A DNA stretch of 64,000 nt from Streptomyces sp. NBC_00390 (GTDB lineage: Bacteria > Actinomycetota > Actinomycetes > Streptomycetales > Streptomycetaceae), in contig NZ_CP107945.1 in assembly GCF_036057275.1 (NCBI RefSeq), positions 7,564,001 to 7,628,000 of the forward strand, written 5' to 3'. The position numbers were made by a program, and so were the translations under genes. The notes beneath the pieces are model-generated. The model saw only the letters and a list, made by a program, of their open reading frames with translations, did not search any database and was not told the DNA's origin. Below are positions 54,116-61,925 of the stretch, one piece after another (the first letter of the stretch is position 1; each line of letters starts with the position of its first letter).

Positions 54116-54157
54116 GTGGGGCGGGCGGGACGCCGAGAGGTGTCCCGCCCGCCCCAC
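54116..54157. terminator. 16-bp hairpin between convergent genes
   Basis: Bases 54116-54131 pair with 54142-54157 around a 10-base loop. It stands between the LAETG protein gene and the convergent dioxygenase gene and can stop both. Confidence 0.8.
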
Positions 54158-54163
54158 GCCGTG

Positions 54164-55069
54164 TCAGGCCGCGGCCGGCGTGTAGTGCGCCGCCTCGTCG
54201 CCCTCGAGAACTTGGCTCGTCTCCCCGTCGACACCCACCGGCACATCACCCGCGACGGTCACCCGGTGCAGCAGCCGCGGCAGGTCGCCGTAGTCGTCCG
54301 GCGCGTAGTGCTGCGTGATGCGGTTGTCGAACAGCACCAGGTCACCCGGCGCCCACGTCCAGCGCACCACATTCTCCGGACGGGTCACATACGACTGCAG
54401 GATGCGCAGGAGGTCACGGGACTCCGACGGAGAGAGCCCCACCAGCGACTGGGCGAAGCCGCCGATGTACAGACCCCTCTCACCCGATTCGGGGTGCACC
54501 CGCACCACCGGGTGCTCGGTGCGGTACCTCGTGGACACGAACCGCCGACGGTGCTCGGCCGCCTTCTCGGACTTCGGCTCCGCGTAGTCGTAGGCGTTGG
54601 TGTGCACGGCCCGCAACCGGTCTGCCAGTTCACGCAGCGCGTCCGGCAGATCCCGGTAGGCGGCCGCGGAGTTGGCGATCAGTGTGTTCCCGCCGTATGG
54701 CGGGACGACAAGGCTGCGCAGCGTGGACGCCTTGGGCGGGGTCCTGACGAACGTGACGTCCGTGTGCCACTGATTGGCACGGATGCCCTCGTCACCGTCG
54801 ACGGGCAGGATGTGCGGCTGGCCGTCCACCGAAGGAACCGTGGGATGCGCCGTCGTCAGCTCGCCGAAGAGCGAGGCGAAGCGGATCTGCGCGGCGTCGT
54901 CGAGCTGCTGGCCGCGGAAGAAGAGCGCCTTGTGCTCGAGCAGAGCCGCGTTGATCTCCGAGACGATGGCCGGGTCGAGGTCGGTGGAGATGTCGACGCC
55001 GAGGACCTCCGCGCCGATACGGCCGCCGACGCGGCGGATGTCGAAACCGGTATCAGATTTTTGAACCAC
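54164..55069 (-). CDS. TauD/TfdA-family 2-oxoglutarate-dependent dioxygenase
   Basis: A 301-aa non-heme iron enzyme. The iron ligands are His102 and Asp104 (NQWHTDVTF) and His254 (TQHYAPDDYG); RLLHRVTVAG supplies the 2-oxoglutarate-binding Arg. Relatives release sulfite from taurine or other alkyl sulfonates, or hydroxylate other small acids. The GTG at 55069 is the most family-like start (VVQKSDTGFDIRRVGGRIG), but its ribosome-binding site is weak. It is the last clearly chromosomal gene before the element-like DNA on the right. Confidence 0.85.
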   Translation of the reverse strand: MVQKSDTGFDIRRVGGRIGAEVLGVDISTDLDPAIVSEINAALLEHKALFFRGQQLDDAAQIRFASLFGELTTAHPTVPSVDGQPHILPVDGDEGIRANQWHTDVTFVRTPPKASTLRSLVVPPYGGNTLIANSAAAYRDLPDALRELADRLRAVHTNAYDYAEPKSEKAAEHRRRFVSTRYRTEHPVVRVHPESGERGLYIGGFAQSLVGLSPSESRDLLRILQSYVTRPENVVRWTWAPGDLVLFDNRITQHYAPDDYGDLPRLLHRVTVAGDVPVGVDGETSQVLEGDEAAHYTPAAA

Positions 55070-55404
55070 TCTTGACCTGCAGCTTTCCAGGGATTGCACT
55101 GAAAAGCGGACAACTCGGCGCCCTTGGGAGTCAGTGAGCACCTCTCGGTGCGTCCATGTGCTCCCGTGGGAGCACGGCTGCGGAGCGGCCGCGATGCTCG
55201 GTTGCGCCGTGAGTGCAGAACAGACTGACCGTCGGCGTGACGAGTTCTCGAGTGGATCCCGTGGCGGCGGTGACAGGCAGCGTTTCGGCGAGGGTTGTGG
55301 AGCTCGGCGGCGTTCTGTGTAGATCTTGGCAGATCATGTCGTAACTCTGGAGAGTTGTCGTATCCTGATAGTCGAGTTGGCGCGGGGGAGAACGCGGCGA
55401 TGAG
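55070..55404. other. Junction region between chromosome and element-like DNA
   Basis: No gene is supported. It contains an 18-base palindrome at 55160-55177 (GTGCTCCC-GT-GGGAGCAC), a 6-2-6 inverted repeat at 55343-55356 and a TATCCT -10-like box at 55361-55366. The left boundary of the element probably lies here, as an attachment site next to a recombinase gene would. No tRNA is present. Confidence 0.4.
55343..55356. promoter_or_regulatory. Inverted-repeat operator upstream of the HTH gene
   Basis: AACTCT-GG-AGAGTT lies just before a TATCCT -10-like box (55361-55366), 49 bases before the HTH gene. Nearly the same site occurs at 61185-61197, which suggests one regulator for both promoters. 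Confidence 0.45.
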
Positions 55405-55644
55405 ATGACGGATACGACCGAGAAGCCCAAGGGTCCGAACATGACCCTGGACGAGCTACTTGCACTGCCGCCGACCGTGAACGTAGTGACGGCGGCTCGG
55501 GCGCTGGGTATCAGCGGGCACAAGGCATACGCCTTGATCAAGAACGGCAAGTTCCCTGTGGGGGTGCTGCCCCTTGGCCGCACGGTAAGAGTGCCAACAG
55601 CGGCACTCTTGGCAGTCCTCGGGGTGACGCTGCCGCAGCGGTGA
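55405..55644 (+). CDS. Helix-turn-helix (excisionase-like) DNA-binding protein
   Basis: A 79-aa protein with a MerR/excisionase-type motif: NVVTAARALGISGHKAYALI, then LPLGRTVRVPTAALLAVLGV. Such proteins sit beside integrase genes and act as directionality factors or small regulators. No good ribosome-binding site stands next to the ATG (GGGGGAG is about 15 bases off). It is followed by the recombinase-like gene on the same strand. Confidence 0.75.
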   Translation: MTDTTEKPKGPNMTLDELLALPPTVNVVTAARALGISGHKAYALIKNGKFPVGVLPLGRTVRVPTAALLAVLGVTLPQR

Positions 55645-55749
55645 GGTGCCCTACCGGCAAATCTGAGTTGGGTTCGACCCGAAGCCAGTGTTGTGACCTA
55701 TGATTCGGCTGCCGCTGGGGGAGGCACGAGAGAGAAGGGACGGGACCGC

Positions 55750-56721
55750 ATGCCACGGCTCTACGGCTTCGATGACCCCTCGCGGCGTCGGCTCCGCGAC
55801 GGCGAGGTTGGAGCGATCCGGCAGGCGGTTAGCCGCGCGCTCGTCGCGGGTGAGTCCAACGCTGAAATTGCGCAGTGGATGAACGGCGAAGGCTACAGGG
55901 GCACGCTAGGGTCCAGCTGGACCAGCATGACGGTGGGGCGCCTGTTTAAGAATCCGGCCATAGCGGGCCTCATGCGTGATGACTCTGGACGTCTCGTCGC
56001 TGCTGGCCATCCTTCGATCATCACCGTCGAGGAGTTCAGCGCCCTGCAGGAGCGGGACAAGAAGCGCAAGACGGCAGACCGGGTTCCCGCGTATGCGTAC
56101 TTCTTGTCGGCTGGTCTGGCCAGGTGCGGGAACTGCGGTCAGGAACTGACGGGTGCCCGGAATAACACGGGAACCGCCGGATATCGCTGCCGTCCTTCAG
56201 AGAAGGACGGTCGCGGGGGGTGTGGCACGGTACGTATCCAGGCCGAGCTGCTGGAGACCTACGTCGCTGAGTACGTCCTGGCCGAGTTGCTGAAGCCGGA
56301 GGTCGGCGAACGGATTGTGCAGGCCATTGATGCGGCCAATGGCCAAGTGGCCAAGCTGAAGAACGACATCAACGTGATGGAAGCGCGGCGAGCGGACCTT
56401 GCTGGTCCGTATGCCCGGGGAGAGATCCGCAGGGACGCGTTCGTGGCTGCAGACCAAGAGATCAGCATGCAGGTGAAGGCTCTGCGCGATCGGCTGCGGT
56501 ATGCGGAGCAGCTGACCTCTGTTTCGTTCGGCGGTGTTCACGACCTCGTGAAGTGGTGGGACACGGCTCCCGCCGCGTCCAAGCGCGCCCTCGTGATGAT
56601 CTTCTTGGAGAAGCTCGAGGTGTTCGCTGCCAGCAGCCGCGGTGTGCGCACCATTGAGCCTGGCAGGGTCAAGCTGCACTGGCGTTCCGGGGGTTCGGGC
56701 CCGGGAGCTTCCAGTAGCTAG
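55750..56721 (+). CDS. Serine-recombinase C-terminal protein lacking the catalytic domain
   Basis: A 323-aa protein (342 aa from an in-frame GTG at 55693). It opens inside the recombinase domain (MPRLYGFDDPSRRRLRDGEV, RLFKNPAIAGLMRDD). A zinc ribbon follows (CGNCGQEL, YRCRP, GGCGT), then a coiled coil (VAKLKNDINVMEARRADLA) and a C-terminal helical part. The N-terminal resolvase domain of about 150 residues, with the catalytic Ser, is absent. The DNA upstream codes for the HTH protein instead, so this copy cannot cut DNA by itself. It may be a decayed integrase or a DNA-binding helper. It overlaps the end of the convergent regulator gene by 4 bases. Confidence 0.75.
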   Translation: MPRLYGFDDPSRRRLRDGEVGAIRQAVSRALVAGESNAEIAQWMNGEGYRGTLGSSWTSMTVGRLFKNPAIAGLMRDDSGRLVAAGHPSIITVEEFSALQERDKKRKTADRVPAYAYFLSAGLARCGNCGQELTGARNNTGTAGYRCRPSEKDGRGGCGTVRIQAELLETYVAEYVLAELLKPEVGERIVQAIDAANGQVAKLKNDINVMEARRADLAGPYARGEIRRDAFVAADQEISMQVKALRDRLRYAEQLTSVSFGGVHDLVKWWDTAPAASKRALVMIFLEKLEVFAASSRGVRTIEPGRVKLHWRSGGSGPGASSS

Positions 56722-57683
56722 CCTCTTTGCGCCCACCAGTAGATGAGCTGCGGCAACGTCTCTAGGTTGAGCCTGGCGCGAAGGTCGGAGAGGTGATTCT
56801 GCACTGTCCGCTTGCTGACCCCCATGCGCGTGGCTATCTGGGCCTGGTCCAGCCCGGCGCAGAGTTCCGTCAGGATCGCTTCCTGCTGTTCCGTGACGAG
56901 GCTGTCCGCCTGATTGCCGACGAGTAGCGGCCTTGCCCGGGCCCAGTACTCGTCGAAGAGGCCAGCCACAAATCCGCACATGGCCGGGTCGCGGTAGTAC
57001 CAGGCGCCGGAGTGGGTGCCGCGATAGTCGACGTAGTCGTTGGTGAAGGCGTGGGAACGGTCATAAATGATCATGCGCATGAAGGAGGTGGAGAGCGTGC
57101 GCACCTCAACGCCCTTGGCTCCCATCTTCTCTGCCCAGTCCAGCACGGCCGGGTTCGTACGCTCGCTCGCGTAGTAGATGGTGCGCATTTTGATCCCGCG
57201 TTCCACCGACTCCATGTCGCGGCGGATGGAGCGGGCCAGAGTCTCGGGACTGCGGGGGTTGGGATGCGCGGTGAGGATCTCCTTCTCGACACGGTCCGCT
57301 GCGACGGCGATAGCAGCGTGCACCTGCTCAACGCTCGGCAGGAAGACGGCTGGCATACCCTCGTACGTGTGCCGATTGGAACGGTGCAGCTCCGTGGCCA
57401 AGTCTTCGAGCAGTGAGGGGATTTGGGAGCTGTAGGCGACGGCCTCGTTCAGACGTTCCTCCGCGCTGCGGCGAAGGTTGTGCTCCACTTTGGATAGCTC
57501 GGCAGCAACGTAGGTGTCACGTTTGTGCGGTTCGGCTACGACAACGCCCATGCCGAGCAGCTCAATCAAGCCGGGCTCGTCAGGTGAGACCAGTCCGCCG
57601 TGGAGGATCTCGCGGTAGACGTGTCTCGCCTCGGCCGACAGTGCCAGTGGTACCGCAGCGCCGGTTTCGACCCTTTCAGTCAC
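56718..57683 (-). CDS. TrmB/LuxR-type transcriptional regulator
   Basis: About 321 aa. The N-terminal part (LSAEARHVYREILHGGLVSP) resembles a TrmB-like winged helix. The middle (RTIYYASERTNPAVLDWAEK, VEVRTLSTSFMRMIIYDRSH) resembles a TrmB-type ligand or phospholipase D-like domain. The C-terminus is a LuxR-type helix-turn-helix (GLDQAQIATRMGVSKRTVQN). The GTG at 57683 has GAGGAAG upstream and is preferred to an ATG at 57773. It is divergent from a small exported peptide gene. An inverted repeat, TGCGTT-CA-AACGCA, lies 24 bases upstream of its start. Confidence 0.78.
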   Translation of the reverse strand: MTERVETGAAVPLALSAEARHVYREILHGGLVSPDEPGLIELLGMGVVVAEPHKRDTYVAAELSKVEHNLRRSAEERLNEAVAYSSQIPSLLEDLATELHRSNRHTYEGMPAVFLPSVEQVHAAIAVAADRVEKEILTAHPNPRSPETLARSIRRDMESVERGIKMRTIYYASERTNPAVLDWAEKMGAKGVEVRTLSTSFMRMIIYDRSHAFTNDYVDYRGTHSGAWYYRDPAMCGFVAGLFDEYWARARPLLVGNQADSLVTEQQEAILTELCAGLDQAQIATRMGVSKRTVQNHLSDLRARLNLETLPQLIYWWAQRG

Positions 57684-57706
57684 TCTCGTTCTTCCTCTTG
57701 TGGAAG

Positions 57707-57720
57707 TGCGTTCAAACGCA
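57707..57720. promoter_or_regulatory. Inverted-repeat candidate operator of the regulator/peptide pair
   Basis: TGCGTT-CA-AACGCA is a perfect 6-2-6 inverted repeat, 24 bases upstream of the regulator start in the 274-base region between the divergent genes. The form suits a LuxR-type dimer and suggests self-control. Confidence 0.45.
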
Positions 57721-57957
57721 ACGGGACAATCCTTGATCTTGAGTTGATGATCAGTCAGCGTAGCTATCGGCATTCCAGGAGTCGCACAGCCACGCGAATG
57801 TGTGACCGTCGTCGCAGGTTGTGGTTGGCGGAGGCGGGCCAGGATGTGCGGCTCTGTCCTCGCACGCCGGGAAGAGTGCCTGTTATCGAACCTCGCGGCC
57901 CGGGCAGTCGTCAGATCAGCGCATGCCCGCAGCCGCTGTCATGGAAGGACGGCCTCA

Positions 57958-58161
57958 ATGGTCAAGGCAAATTGGCTGCGCTCGACGGTAGTTGCCCTGC
58001 TCCTCGCTTCCGCTGTCCCGCTCGGCGCGTTCGTTTCGTCAGACGCCAGTCGGCCGGCCTCAGTCCGCGCTGACAGCACGTGGGAGGTGGTGCCTGTGGT
58101 CGAACCACCTGTCTCGTCGGCGAGCGCGCCGGCACTCCCGGGCGATTCGACCTGGGGCTAG
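57958..58161 (+). CDS. Small exported peptide with a repeated DSTW motif
   Basis: A 67-aa product. A signal peptide covers about residues 1-30 (LRSTVVALLLASAVPLGAFV). The remaining 37 residues contain DSTW twice: RADSTWEVVPVVEPP near the middle and ALPGDSTWG at the very C-terminus. There are no Cys and no enzyme motif. GGAAGGAC lies before the ATG at 57958. The gene is divergent from a TrmB/LuxR regulator. Size, export signal and short repeated end motif suggest a secreted signal that is processed outside the cell, but this is inference. Confidence 0.65.
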   Translation: MVKANWLRSTVVALLLASAVPLGAFVSSDASRPASVRADSTWEVVPVVEPPVSSASAPALPGDSTWG

Positions 58162-58366
58162 CACCTACCGCTCGGCCTGCTTGACTCTTCACCAGAGCCA
58201 AAGGCTGCGGGTGTCGGTGATGCCCGCAGTCTGCATCTGGCTATCGGACGGCTGCGGGTCGCGTGATCGGTTGTGTGCCGGACATTTGTAGAGCTAGAGG
58301 TGTGCCGCAGAATCGAATGTGTGGGGATCTAACCCTGCGACGGGTGGGAGAACGGGGAGGCTCGCG

Positions 58367-58564
58367 GTGGGCATTGATCCGGATCGGGTGCTGGTCCGGC
58401 TGGACGAGGAAGCGGCGCGTGGGGAGTTGGGCCTGGATCCGGTTGTCGCGCGAAGGGTGCTGGGCGTGCTGGCGATAGTCGACCCGAGCAAGGTTGGCGC
58501 ACTTGAGGAGCCTGAACAAGGCGGGGGAGTTCGCCCCTGCGGCGCGAACAGGCCCGGTGCGTGA
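58367..58564 (+). CDS. Hypothetical small protein, 65 aa
   Basis: Starts at a GTG with GGGGAGG at good spacing. It reads VGIDPDRVLVRLDEEAARGE and then LGLDPVVARRVLGVLAIVDP, a mixed charged/hydrophobic helical pattern, and ends in a less ordered Gly/Pro tail. No family was recognised. The strong ribosome-binding site and sensible composition argue for a real gene; its shortness argues for caution. Confidence 0.4.
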   Translation: MGIDPDRVLVRLDEEAARGELGLDPVVARRVLGVLAIVDPSKVGALEEPEQGGGVRPCGANRPGA

Positions 58565-58711
58565 TGGAGCGGACTTCCAGGTGGGAGGTCCGCTCCAGGC
58601 GTTTGACCAGGAAAAACTTCGAGAAAGATCTGGACACCTCTCCGAATGCATATAGAATTAAAGCATAAAGAGGGGGAGAGGCCCCACTCGACAGACCTCT
58701 TGGAGGCCGAC

Positions 58712-59836
58712 GTGCAGCACAAGTACGCCACGCTGAAGATGACCCAGATTCACCGTAATGAGGGCCAGCCGCGCGAGCACTTCAACGAGGCAGAGCTGAC
58801 AGAGCTGGCCGAGTCCCTCAAGGAGTACGGCCTGCTGCAGCCGATCGTTGTCCGCAAGAAGGAGGGCGCGAGCGGTTACGAGCTGGTCGCCGGCGAGCGC
58901 CGCTACCGGGCCAACAAGATGGCGGGCAACATCACCATCGAGGCGAAGATCCTCCTGCCGGAGACCGACGAGACGATCACCGACCTCGACTCTTTCAAGC
59001 GTGCCATGACCGAGAACATCACCCGCGCCGACATGACGCCTCTTGAGGAGGCCCGCGGCTTCAAGAAGGTCCTCGACCAGGAGGACGGTGCCACCGCCCA
59101 GAGCGTGGCCAAGAACTTCAAGAAGAGCGTCCAGTACGTCAACCAGCGGCTGGCGCTGCTGGACCTGCGGCCCGAGCTCGCACAGGCCGTCAACGACGGA
59201 CACATCGGCACCTCGGCGGCTGTGCAGGTCGCAGCCCTGAACAAGGACAGCCAGAAGAACCTCTTCGACAAGTGGAAGAAGGGCGACTTCAACGGCAGCG
59301 ACAACGCGCTGATCCACGTGGCCTACGCGATGCGCAAGCAGGAGAAGGCGCAGCAGGAGTCCATGGTGGAGGTCGAGGAGGTCAGCGACGAGGAGAAGGC
59401 CACACAGAGCAAGGCCCGCGCCAAGACGCGCACCGACCTCGACCGGATCGAGGAGATCTGCGGCCTGCTCGTCGAGATCGGCAAGATGGACGGTGCGGAG
59501 CTCTTCCGCCACCTGGAGGGCGAGGTGGGTGCCCGCTTGGAGCAGATGGAACGCGTCTCCGAAGCGGTGCAGAAGGCTCGCTGGGCCCTGCGCCAGGCCA
59601 AGGCACACGCCGACGCCTCCGAGCTCGTCGTCAGCCCCACTGCCCAGGCCCCCGACCTCGCCGAGGCGGCCCGCGCGCACGAGGCGAATGTCAACGGTCC
59701 GGAGGACAGCGAGCAGGCCGACGATGAGGCAGCGCCGAACGCCGTAGCCGAGCAGGCGCACCTCGACACGGAGCATGCCGACTCCGAGACGGACAGCGAT
59801 GCGCCGGACCGCGAGCCCGCACTCGCTTCCGCCTGA
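58712..59836 (+). CDS. ParB/Spo0J-family DNA-binding protein
   Basis: 374 aa from a GTG with GGAGG 6 bases upstream; an ATG at 58646 sits in an AT-rich promoter-like stretch and is less likely. The ParB N-terminal domain has IHRNEGQPREHFNEAEL and the CTP-binding motif GYELVAGERRYRA. The ENITRADMTPLEEARGFKKV motif and the HTH region VAKNFKKSVQYVNQRLALLD follow. A helical part and an acidic tail (DSEQADDEAAPNAVAEQAH) close it. No ParA gene is adjacent, so the role in segregation, regulation or transfer of the element is open. Confidence 0.85.
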   Translation: MQHKYATLKMTQIHRNEGQPREHFNEAELTELAESLKEYGLLQPIVVRKKEGASGYELVAGERRYRANKMAGNITIEAKILLPETDETITDLDSFKRAMTENITRADMTPLEEARGFKKVLDQEDGATAQSVAKNFKKSVQYVNQRLALLDLRPELAQAVNDGHIGTSAAVQVAALNKDSQKNLFDKWKKGDFNGSDNALIHVAYAMRKQEKAQQESMVEVEEVSDEEKATQSKARAKTRTDLDRIEEICGLLVEIGKMDGAELFRHLEGEVGARLEQMERVSEAVQKARWALRQAKAHADASELVVSPTAQAPDLAEAARAHEANVNGPEDSEQADDEAAPNAVAEQAHLDTEHADSETDSDAPDREPALASA

Positions 59837-59898
59837 CCACCCCCGCAGGGCGGGCGGCCGAACTTCGGCCGCCCGCCCTCCTCTTGAGGAGACCCACC

Positions 59899-60228
59899 GT
59901 GATCAACGACTTCCACTCGATGCGCAACATCAACCGCTGCCTGTTCGACACCCCCCTCGACGCGAACGCCCTTGGGGAGTACGACTCCGACGCGGCGCGC
60001 GAGATCCGTGAAGCCGCCAAGCAGCTCACGCACGCCCGTAGCCACGACGACGCGACCGCAAGGCAGGCCGCCGACAACCACGCTCGGCACGCGGCCGCGC
60101 ACTTGCTCCATGGGGCCGGCGCCTCGGTGAGCGTCCGCTTCGCACTGATGCTGACCGCCCGCATGGTCGAACTCGAAGCCGACGCCCTCCTGGCAGGCGA
60201 GAACGACAACCTGCCCCGCACGGCCTGA
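59899..60228 (+). CDS. Hypothetical protein, 109 aa
   Basis: A helical, His- and Ala-rich protein (AREIREAAKQLTHARSHDDA, then RQAADNHARHAAAHLLHGAG and RMVELEADALLAGE). No family was recognised. GAGGAG lies 7 bases before the GTG start. It sits 11 bases before the DNA methylase gene and is probably cotranscribed with it and with the ParB-like gene. Confidence 0.55.
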   Translation: MINDFHSMRNINRCLFDTPLDANALGEYDSDAAREIREAAKQLTHARSHDDATARQAADNHARHAAAHLLHGAGASVSVRFALMLTARMVELEADALLAGENDNLPRTA

Positions 60229-60239
60229 AGGGGACGGAG

Positions 60240-61130
60240 ATGCAGATAGACCCCGAGGCCCTCGCCGTCATCCGGTCCGCCGAAACGAACGGCCAGGCAC
60301 TGACCATCCACGCGAAGCTGGACCGCAATCTGTACGAGCGGGTGAACCTGGCCCTTGGCGCTGTCGGCGGCGAATGGAACCGGTACGAGGGCGCGCACCT
60401 GTTCCCGATCGACGCAGCCGACGCCATCGCCGGCATGCTCGCCACAGGCCAGGTCACCACCGACGCAGAGAGCGGCTACTTCCCCACCCCGCCAGCTGTG
60501 GTGGCACGCATCCTCGACACCGCCGAGCTGACAGCGGGCATGCTGGTGCTGGAACCCTCAGCCGGCCGAGGCGCCATCGCGGGCCCGGCGACCGCCCGCA
60601 GGGCCGTCGTCGACTGTGTAGAGATCGACCCCGACCGCGCCGCATACCTCCGCTCCAGCGGCTTGGCCCGCAACGTCACCACCGGGGATTTCCTCCGCCA
60701 GCCAGTCGTCAGGAAGTACGAACGAGCACTGCTCAACCCTCCCTTCGCCAACCAGCAGGACATCCGGCACATCACGCGCGCCGAACGTTTCGTCAAGCCG
60801 GGCGGCATGGTCGTCGCGGTCATGTCCGCAGGGATCATCTTCCGTACAGACAAGACGAGTGCGGACTTCCGCGCACGCGTCCGGGAGGCCCGCGGCACCA
60901 TCGAAGAGCTGCCGGATGACGCCTTCAAGGAGTCGGGAACCAGTGTGCGAACAGCCCTCGTGTGCACACCAGTTCGCGAGTTCACGCAGCCCGCGCCAGC
61001 CCAACCGCGTGATTGGGCCCGTGCGCGACCGGAGCAGTTCAGCGCAAGACCCACGGCCACCCAGACCGGTCTCTTCGCTGCGCAGGCCACCGACGTCTGC
61101 GGGACATTGCCACTCGAAGGACTCGGCTGA
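60240..61130 (+). CDS. Amino-group DNA methyltransferase (NPPF-type)
   Basis: A 296-aa SAM-dependent enzyme. SAM motif I is LVLEPSAGRGAIAGP (about residues 102-116); VDCVEIDPDRAAYLRSSG binds the cofactor ribose. The catalytic motif NPPF begins at Asn166 in RALLNPPFANQQDIRHI. These mark N6-adenine or N4-cytosine DNA methylases. There is no restriction enzyme beside it, so it is solitary in this window. The first 60 residues (AKLDRNLYERVNLALGAVGG) are a family-specific cap. It lies within the element behind the ParB-like gene. Confidence 0.85.
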   Translation: MQIDPEALAVIRSAETNGQALTIHAKLDRNLYERVNLALGAVGGEWNRYEGAHLFPIDAADAIAGMLATGQVTTDAESGYFPTPPAVVARILDTAELTAGMLVLEPSAGRGAIAGPATARRAVVDCVEIDPDRAAYLRSSGLARNVTTGDFLRQPVVRKYERALLNPPFANQQDIRHITRAERFVKPGGMVVAVMSAGIIFRTDKTSADFRARVREARGTIEELPDDAFKESGTSVRTALVCTPVREFTQPAPAQPRDWARARPEQFSARPTATQTGLFAAQATDVCGTLPLEGLG

Positions 61131-61429
61131 GCGCCCTCAACGGGACGCTGTGGATGGCAGCCCAAGGCCCAAAAGATAGATCCCAACTCTGAAGAGTGAT
61201 ACGGTCGCGGTGTTGGTCGGGAACGGACTCAGCCGAGGCACCGGCCCGCCAGCAACGCCGTGGCATGCGGCATCCCCTCGGTGCCCGACGGGTGGCAAAT
61301 CCCCCGCGCCCTACCCGTCGGGCACCGGTCCCGCACCAGACGCGAGACCACAGGACGCCGCAAGACCTCACGACCACGACCGAGCCCGCCCCCGCTCCAG
61401 GGGGCGGGCTCCCGTGCACAAGGAGCCAA
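61131..61429 (+). promoter_or_regulatory. Structured leader upstream of an overlapping gene chain
   Basis: The 299 bases before 61430 hold an inverted-repeat operator (61185-61197) and a TACGGT -10-like box (61200-61205). A perfect 15-bp stem follows (61279-61293 with 61313-61327, 19-base loop), then a perfect 12-bp stem (61382-61393 with 61400-61411) just before the ribosome-binding site. The second stem looks like a terminator or attenuator. Together they suggest control of the chain by RNA structure. No known riboswitch class is recognised. Confidence 0.5.
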
Positions 61430-61615
61430 ATGGACGCGGTGGATTTCAAGGGACACCCCGAAGACCGGGAGCTGTACCTACGGCTCCTTCAGGAACGCGA
61501 CGGCCCACTGCCCGAGCACCTGAAGCCCAAGCCGGACCGCGAAGCGATCAACGAACGCATCGCCATCTTCGAGCAAGCCCTATGCCGACCACGCCCAAGG
61601 AGACGCGCAGCATGA
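61430..61615 (+). CDS. Hypothetical small protein, 61 aa
   Basis: AAGGAG precedes the ATG. The protein is charged: MDAVDFKGHPEDRELYLRLL, then PLPEHLKPKPDREAINERIA. No family was recognised. It is the first gene of a chain in which each stop overlaps the next start (61612, 61737, 61922), typical of actinomycete plasmids and integrative elements. Confidence 0.6.
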   Translation: MDAVDFKGHPEDRELYLRLLQERDGPLPEHLKPKPDREAINERIAIFEQALCRPRPRRRAA

Positions 61616-61737
61616 ACCCGGACCAGCCCGATCAGCAGACCAGCCGCCGCACCCCGCCCGTACCGGGCGCCGAATGGTGCCGAGCCTGTGACTCCTGGTG
61701 CCTCCCCTCAGGAATCTGCGGCTGCAACAACCGGTGA
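61612..61737 (+). CDS. Hypothetical Cys-rich small protein, 41 aa
   Basis: The ATG overlaps the preceding stop (ATGA). Four to five Cys in EWCRACDSWCLPSGICGC form CxxC-like pairs that could bind zinc. Too short to assign. The overlap on both sides is the main argument that it is translated. Confidence 0.5.
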   Translation: MNPDQPDQQTSRRTPPVPGAEWCRACDSWCLPSGICGCNNR

Positions 61738-61925
61738 TGGTCCTGCTTCGCCTCGCCACCTACGCGGTGGCCGCCCTCCTCGTGGCGGCCACCGCCGCTG
61801 CCGTATGGGCCCTCACCACCCTCGGCAGCGGCTGGCCCCTCCTCTACGCCAGCCTCGTCCTGCACACCCCGGCCTTCGCCGTAGCAGGGATCACTCACTT
61901 TCAGCAGCGCAGGAGAAACCGTTGA
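61737..61925 (+). CDS. Small membrane protein, 62 aa
   Basis: Two hydrophobic helices (TYAVAALLVAATAAAVWAL and GWPLLYASLVLHTPAFAVAG) are followed by a basic end, QQRRRNR. The ATG overlaps the previous stop (TGATG). It resembles the small spread (Spd-like) membrane proteins of Streptomyces transfer elements in size and layout, but no sequence match is claimed. Confidence 0.55.
   Translation: MVLLRLATYAVAALLVAATAAAVWALTTLGSGWPLLYASLVLHTPAFAVAGITHFQQRRRNR

Noticed and set aside
55070..55404. tRNA gene serving as an attachment site
   Set aside because: No cloverleaf-compatible sequence or CCA end was found; the palindromes here are too short and wrongly spaced.
57958..58161. Lanthipeptide or other RiPP precursor
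   Set aside because: The mature part has no Cys and no modification enzyme is encoded nearby; an unmodified exported signal fits better.
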